The notes under the pieces were generated by a model that ran no database searches, had not been told where the DNA came from, and saw only the letters and a list, made by a program, of their open reading frames with translations. From Dehalococcoidia bacterium (GTDB lineage: Bacteria; Chloroflexota; Dehalococcoidia; UBA2979), in NCBI GenBank assembly GCA_009692725.1, contig SHYP01000016.1, positions 1 through 25,849 of the forward strand: a DNA stretch of 25,849 nucleotides, in the 5' to 3' direction. The translations under genes and the position numbers were made by a program. Shown here piece after piece: positions 21,973 to 25,849 of this stretch (its first letter is position 1; each line of letters opens with the position of its first letter).

Positions 21973-23292
21973 TCAGCCGAGCTCGACGGGGGGCCGCTGG
22001 TCCCAGACGACCTTGCGGTCGACCAGCGCCGCGATCTCGGCGGGCGCGAGGCCGAGCAGTGACGCGAGCAGCTCGCGGCTGTGCTCGCCCATCAATGGCG
22101 AGGTGCCGCGAATGCCGCCGGGCGTGCGCGAGAGCTTCACCGGGGTGTTGACGAGCGGCAGCGTGCCCAGCGAGCGGTGCGGCGTGGGCACGAACATCTC
22201 GCGCTCCGCGAGCTGCGGCAGCCGCGTGACCTCTTCGATGGTGCTGAGCGGACCGCAGGGGATGCCGTACGGCTCGAGACGGGCGACCCAGTCCGCGGTG
22301 GTGCGGGCGCGGAAGGCGGCGTTGAGCTGCGGCTCGAGCGCGGCGTGGTGCGCGCTGCGCGCCTCGGCGGTGGCGAAGCGCGGATCGTCGATGAGGTCGA
22401 CGCGGTCGAGCTCGGCGCAGAGCAGCGCCCACTGGTTCGGCACGGCCCACGCGAGCGCCAGCACGAACCAGCCGTCGGCGGTGGGGAACGCCTGGAACGG
22501 CACAGCCCACGAGTGCCGCGTGCCCAGCGGCTGCGGGTTCTCGCCGGTCAGGAAATAGCGCATGAACGCGTTCTCCTGGATCGCTACCTGGCAATCCAGC
22601 ATCGATATGTCAACGAGCTGGCCGCGCCCAGAACGCGTGCGCTCGTGCACGGCGGCGAGGATGCCGATCGCGGCGTAGAGCCCTGCCGCGATGTCGCCGA
22701 GCGAGGTGCCCGGCTTCACGGGCGGGCCCCCGGGCTCCCCGGTGACGGACATGATGCCGCCGGCGCCCTGCACGACCACGTCGAGCGCGGGGCGCGCGCT
22801 GAGCGGCCCCGTGCGGCCGTAGCCGGAGATCGCCGCGTAGACGAGGCCGGGATGCTCGCGCGCCAGTGCGTCGTAGCCGACACCGAGCGCGTCGAGGGTG
22901 CCGGGCCGGAAGTTCTCGACGAGCACATCGAACTCGCGGACCACACGCACGAAGAGCGCGCGGCCGGCGTCGTCCTTGAGGTCGATGGCGATACTGCGCT
23001 TGCCGCGGTTGACGCTGAAGAAGTAACCGGACTCTCCGTCGCGGCTCAGGCCCATCGTACGCGCGACGTCGCCGAAGGGCGGGCGCTCGCACTTCACGAC
23101 GTCCGCGCCGAGGTCGCACAGGATCATCGTGCAGAACGGGCCGGCGAGCACCCAGCTCAGGTCCAGCACGCGCAGCCCGGCGAGCGGGCCGGTGGGCGGC
23201 GCGGGCGCCACTGGCTCGCGTGCGCGCGGGTCCGCGTCGGAGCCGGAGGCGGCGGAGCCAACGACAGGGTCTGGTGGGGTGTGCATCGTCAT
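21973..23292 (-). CDS. Family III CoA-transferase (CaiB/BaiF/Frc)
   Basis: A 439-residue class III CoA-transferase, the group containing formyl-CoA:oxalate CoA-transferase, CaiB and alpha-methylacyl-CoA racemase. It moves CoA between carboxylic acids through an aspartyl-CoA anhydride. Landmarks: GLRVLDLSWVLAGPFC near 39, LGADVVKCERPPFGD, NRGKRSIAIDLKD near 95, and VENFRPGTLDALGVGYDAL. The likely catalytic aspartate is Asp200 in SLGDIAAGLYAAIG, followed by SGRGQLVDISMLD. The first 35 or so residues are a low-complexity extension rich in Pro/Ala not typical of the family. The substrate cannot be assigned, as racemase-like and transferase members share these motifs. The start at 23292 (ATG ACG ATG) is supported by a GAGG-containing Shine-Dalgarno; a second ATG lies two codons on. 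Confidence 0.9.
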   Translation of the reverse strand: MTMHTPPDPVVGSAASGSDADPRAREPVAPAPPTGPLAGLRVLDLSWVLAGPFCTMILCDLGADVVKCERPPFGDVARTMGLSRDGESGYFFSVNRGKRSIAIDLKDDAGRALFVRVVREFDVLVENFRPGTLDALGVGYDALAREHPGLVYAAISGYGRTGPLSARPALDVVVQGAGGIMSVTGEPGGPPVKPGTSLGDIAAGLYAAIGILAAVHERTRSGRGQLVDISMLDCQVAIQENAFMRYFLTGENPQPLGTRHSWAVPFQAFPTADGWFVLALAWAVPNQWALLCAELDRVDLIDDPRFATAEARSAHHAALEPQLNAAFRARTTADWVARLEPYGIPCGPLSTIEEVTRLPQLAEREMFVPTPHRSLGTLPLVNTPVKLSRTPGGIRGTSPLMGEHSRELLASLLGLAPAEIAALVDRKVVWDQRPPVELG

Positions 23293-23306
23293 CTGGCCAT
23301 CCTCAC

Positions 23307-23336
23307 GTCGTGGTCTACGCCTGGCCGTACCACGAC
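23307..23336. promoter_or_regulatory. Inverted repeat upstream of the CoA-transferase
   Basis: GTCGTGGT (23307-23314) and ACCACGAC (23329-23336) are perfect 8-bp arms separated by 14 nt, just ahead of the CoA-transferase start on the minus strand and 80 bp after the PPOX gene. The half-site spacing (22 bp centre to centre, about two helix turns) suits a dimeric regulator. It could also be a weak terminator of the upstream gene. Confidence 0.35.
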
Positions 23337-23416
23337 TCAGACGGCGGCGAGCTCGATCTGGGTGGTGACGTGGACGGCTGAGCGCGCTGCACGGCCCGCC
23401 GAGCAAGGCCGCGCGT

Positions 23417-23839
23417 TTAGCCGCTCCACGCGAGCACGTGCTGCGGCTCCACGGTTACCACGACGCGCTGCTCGGCGTGGAGGCGGCGCAACAGCTCGGC
23501 GTCTGTGCCGGGCTCGCCGTCGACGTACTTCTCGCCGAGCGCGCGCGCGAGCGCCAGCAGCGGCGCATCGCCGTCCTCGACGCTCGCGCTCCCCTCGACG
23601 ATCACCGAGCGGTTGCCGAGCGCGTCGTCGACGACGAGCGTGACGTGCGCGGTCTGCTGCAGCAGGTGGTACTTCACCCGCGTCCGCGTGATCGAGATGC
23701 GGAAGCGCGCGCCGTCGTAGACGAACCAGACCGGCGTGGCGTGCGGCGGGCGATCCGCGCCCCGGCCGATGCAGAGGATGGCGTTGCGCGGCTCCGCCAG
23801 GAACGCGTCGAACGAGCGCGGGATCGCGGCCGGGGGCAT
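23417..23839 (-). CDS. PPOX-class (pyridoxamine phosphate oxidase-fold) flavin- or F420-binding protein
   Basis: A 140-residue protein with the split-barrel PPOX fold, of the small F420/FMN-dependent type. Visible features are the opening strand AFLAEPRNAILCIG, PPHATPVWFVYDGARFRISIT (the strand pair that typically binds the cofactor phosphate), KYHLLQQTAHVTLVVDD, VIVEGSASVED, and ALARALGEKYVDGEPG. It should act in the cytoplasm as a redox enzyme or cofactor carrier; the substrate is unknown and the cofactor cannot be decided from the sequence. The ATG at 23839 is preceded by GAGGAG at 10-nt spacing. A -10 (TACGCT) lies about 31 nt upstream. It is followed 124 nt later by the CoA-transferase gene on the same strand. 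Confidence 0.82.
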   Translation of the reverse strand: MPPAAIPRSFDAFLAEPRNAILCIGRGADRPPHATPVWFVYDGARFRISITRTRVKYHLLQQTAHVTLVVDDALGNRSVIVEGSASVEDGDAPLLALARALGEKYVDGEPGTDAELLRRLHAEQRVVVTVEPQHVLAWSG

Positions 23840-23870
23840 GGGGGCTCGCTCCTCGGGTGCGACGCGCCTC

Positions 23871-23880
23871 AGCGTACACT
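23871..23880. promoter_or_regulatory. Overlapping divergent -10 elements
   Basis: AGCGTACACT contains TACGCT on the minus strand (23876-23871, for the PPOX gene) and TACACT on the plus strand (23875-23880, for the small membrane protein). The hexamers share two bases, so polymerase can probably occupy only one at a time. The plus-strand hexamer ends 6 nt before the GTG at 23887. Confidence 0.45.
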
Positions 23881-23886
23881 GTAGGG

Positions 23887-24180
23887 GTGCAGCAGTACGA
23901 GCCGCCACGCCACACGAAGCAGGGGAGCTGGCGGGAGATCCTCTCCTACAGCATGGTTGCCTGGTCGATCGTCGTGCCGGTGATGGCCGTGATCCTCGGC
24001 ATCATGGCGCTGATCGCCATCGCGCTCTGGCTCGCCACGGTGCACCCGTTGCTCGCGCTCATCCCCGTCGGCCTGCTGGCCGCCGGCTTCGGCGCCGCCG
24101 TGCTGCGGGACCGCCGCAACCAGGCCCGCCTCGAGGCGGAGCTGGCCGCCGACCCGCCCCGCTCGCGCCGACGCCCGTAG
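23887..24180 (+). CDS. Small two-helix membrane protein of unknown function
   Basis: A 97-residue protein. After a polar N-terminus (QQYEPPRHTKQGSWREIL) come two hydrophobic segments (about 21-47, VAWSIVVPVMAVILGIMALIAI..., and 51-70, VHPLLALIPVGLLAAGF), then a basic/acidic cytoplasmic tail (LRDRRNQARLEAEL, ending in RRRP). I do not recognise the family. The GTG at 23887 is chosen because TACACT ends 6 nt before it; the gap (GTAGGG) could also serve as a very close Shine-Dalgarno. It is 65 nt upstream of the radical SAM gene, which has its own -10. Confidence 0.65.
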   Translation: MQQYEPPRHTKQGSWREILSYSMVAWSIVVPVMAVILGIMALIAIALWLATVHPLLALIPVGLLAAGFGAAVLRDRRNQARLEAELAADPPRSRRRP

Positions 24181-24233
24181 CGCCCTCGGCGGCCGCGTCC
24201 GGCCGCAGGGCGTCCTCCGCCGCGCCCGTAGCG

Positions 24234-24239
24234 TAGACT
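24234..24239 (+). promoter_or_regulatory. -10 element of a probable leaderless promoter (radical SAM gene)
   Basis: TAGACT ends 6 nt before the ATG at 24246 with no Shine-Dalgarno in between, matching the spacing seen at four other starts in this window. Confidence 0.45.
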
Positions 24240-24245
24240 GGCTCG

Positions 24246-25849
24246 ATGGCAGACGTCCGGCAGATCGCACGCGCACGGCTCGCTCGCGAGCAGGGGTACA
24301 CCGTCAAGGACTGGGGCGGGCGCATCCCCGTGGCGATCGTCTACCCCAACTCGTACTACCTCGGCATGTCCAACCTCGCGCTACAGACGGTGTACCAGCT
24401 GCTGAACGCGTACCCCGACGTGGTCTGCGAGCGCGCGTTCTACGACCCGCCCGGCACCGGTGGCCGCCACCCCGCGCCGATCGTGGCGATGGAGTCGCAG
24501 CGCTCCCTCGGCGACTTCGCGGTCGTCGCGTTCACGCTGTCGTACGAGTTCGACTACTTCAACATGGTGCAGGTGCTGCGCAGCGCAGGCATCCCGCTGT
24601 ACGCCGCGGAGCGCGACGAGCGCCACCCGCTGGTGATCGCGGGCGGCGCGTGCATGCTGACGAACCCCGCGGGCGTCGCGCCGTTCCTCGACGCCGCGAT
24701 CGTCGGCGAGGGCGAGGAAGTGATCCCCAACCTCGTCGCGCTGTGGCAGGACCTGCTCGACGGCCCGCGCGACGAGCTGCTCGACGAGCTCGCGCGCATC
24801 CCCGGCGTGTACGTGCCGCAGCGCCCGCCCATCGGCCCCGTCGAGCGCCAGTGGGTGCACGACATCGCGCAGACCGAGGCGTACTCGACGGTGCTGACCG
24901 AGGACACCGAGCTCTCGAACATGACGCTCGTCGAGGTGGCGCGCGGCTGCGGGCGCGGCTGCCGCTTCTGCATCGCGGGCTACGTCTTCCGCCCGCCGCG
25001 CTACCGCCCGGTGGACGCGCTGCTCAACATCGTCGAGCACTCGCTGCAGCACACGCCGCGCGTCGGCCTGCTCGGTGCGGCGGTCGCGGACCACCCGCAG
25101 CTGCCGGAGCTCGTGATCGGCGCGCACGAGCGCGGCGCGCGCGTCTCGATCTCGTCGCTGCGCGTCGACAACCTCGATCCGCGCGTACTCGCGGCGCTCG
25201 CCGCGGGCGGCACGAAGACCATCACCGTCGCGCCCGAGGCCGGCTCCGAGCGCATGCGCCAGGCCGTGAACAAGGGCGTGACCGAGGAGCAGGTGCTCGA
25301 GGGCGCGGCCATGGTCGGCGAGTCCGGCGCGGCGCGCTTCAAGCTCTACTTCATGATCGGCCTGCCGGGCGAGGAAGACGACGACGTGTACGCGATCGCG
25401 CGCCTCGGCAACCGCATCAAGGAGCGCGTCGACGCAGCGGGCCACGGCACGCGCGTGGTGCTGTCGGTGAGCCCCACCGTCGCGAAGCCCTGGACCGCGT
25501 ACCAGTTCCAGCCGCAGTGGGACCCCGCGATGATCAAGCGCCGCCAGGGCATCCTCAAGCAGACGCTCGCCTCCGGCATCGAGCTGCGCACCGACTCCCC
25601 GCACACCGCGCGCATCGACGACGTGCTGTCGCGCGCCGACGCGCGCCTCGCGCCGATGCTCGCCTCGATGCCCGATAACTCGCTCGGCGCCTACAAGCGC
25701 GCGATCGCGGAGCACGGCCTCGACGGCCCCCTGCCGTGGGAGGGCGAGCGCCCCCCCTGGTACGTCATCGACGTCGGCATGACGGAGCGCTTCCTGCTGC
25801 GCGAGATGGACAAGCACGAGCGCACCCGCCGCACGATCCCCTGCCCCCC
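24246..25849 (+). CDS. B12-binding-type radical SAM protein (TIGR03960-like), cut by the window end
   Basis: The first 534 codons are present and the frame is open to the edge. The N-terminal part (about 20-200: IPVAIVYPNSYYLGMSNLA, VVAFTLSYEFDYFNMVQVL, VIAGGACMLTNPAGVAPFLD, AIVGEGEEV) is the B12-binding-like domain of this family. The radical SAM cluster motif CxxxCxxC is Cys235, Cys239, Cys242 (GCGRGCRFC). Following landmarks are ISSLRVDNLDPRVLAAL, TVAPEAGSERMR, FKLYFMIGLPGE and LSVSPTVAKPWTAYQ. The product fits the TIGR03960 family, which is often encoded beside a DUF2344 protein, RNase G and ribosomal protein L21/L27 genes; those would lie to the right, outside the window. The reaction is not established. 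The start follows a leaderless-type -10. Confidence 0.9.
   Translation, partial: MADVRQIARARLAREQGYTVKDWGGRIPVAIVYPNSYYLGMSNLALQTVYQLLNAYPDVVCERAFYDPPGTGGRHPAPIVAMESQRSLGDFAVVAFTLSYEFDYFNMVQVLRSAGIPLYAAERDERHPLVIAGGACMLTNPAGVAPFLDAAIVGEGEEVIPNLVALWQDLLDGPRDELLDELARIPGVYVPQRPPIGPVERQWVHDIAQTEAYSTVLTEDTELSNMTLVEVARGCGRGCRFCIAGYVFRPPRYRPVDALLNIVEHSLQHTPRVGLLGAAVADHPQLPELVIGAHERGARVSISSLRVDNLDPRVLAALAAGGTKTITVAPEAGSERMRQAVNKGVTEEQVLEGAAMVGESGAARFKLYFMIGLPGEEDDDVYAIARLGNRIKERVDAAGHGTRVVLSVSPTVAKPWTAYQFQPQWDPAMIKRRQGILKQTLASGIELRTDSPHTARIDDVLSRADARLAPMLASMPDNSLGAYKRAIAEHGLDGPLPWEGERPPWYVIDVGMTERFLLREMDKHERTRRTIPCP

Overview
This is a high-GC (about 70% by eye), gene-dense bacterial chromosome segment with 17 genes or gene remnants on both strands. 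No tRNA, rRNA, CRISPR, IS element or prophage gene is visible. The gene mix (B12-independent MetE, GltBD, a LolD/MacB-type exporter with a very large permease, an orphan BcsB-like protein, a LiaF-type pair, a family III CoA-transferase and a B12-binding radical SAM protein) and the base composition suggest a free-living aerobic or facultative organism. My best guess is Chloroflexota (Dehalococcoidia-like), with Actinomycetota as the alternative. This is inference from style, not from a marker gene.

Layout. 1-2.5 kb: a parS-like palindrome, then metE with its own leader. 2.5-4.1 kb: a lipoprotein, a truncated GNAT acetyltransferase remnant and a degenerate nucleotidyltransferase-like gene, which looks like a small decayed accessory patch. 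4.1-6 kb (minus): an M42-type aminopeptidase translationally coupled through GTGA to a PAP2 phosphatase. 6-8 kb (plus): an RlmD-family rRNA methyltransferase and a Maf pyrophosphatase. 8-8.7 kb (minus): a two-gene LiaI/LiaF-like membrane pair. 8.8-12.9 kb (plus): an ABC ATPase coupled through GTGA to a 1134-residue double FtsX permease, followed by a headless CAP-domain remnant. 13.3-19.4 kb (minus): gltB-gltD glutamate synthase, overlapping by 8 nt. 19.4-19.7 kb: a 322-bp divergent regulatory region with a clustered inverted repeat. 19.7-22 kb (plus): an orphan BcsB-like protein. 22-23.8 kb (minus): a PPOX-fold flavoprotein and a CoA-transferase. 23.9 kb to the end (plus): a small membrane protein and a radical SAM protein cut by the window edge.

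Functionally this is mostly housekeeping: methionine synthesis, ammonia assimilation, RNA modification, house-cleaning of nucleotides and envelope transport. The most distinctive signal is in expression. Five genes have a TANNNT -10 hexamer ending only 6-7 nt before the start codon, the signature of leaderless transcripts. Others (metE, the ABC ATPase, gltB, the PPOX protein) have leaders with Shine-Dalgarno sequences. Convergent genes end almost on top of each other, twice with stop codons inside a shared palindrome. I did not find a clear new multi-gene system. The best leads are the parS-like site, the gltB leader operator, the orphan BcsB, the oversized permease and the nucleotidyltransferase-like protein whose catalytic aspartates appear to be replaced.
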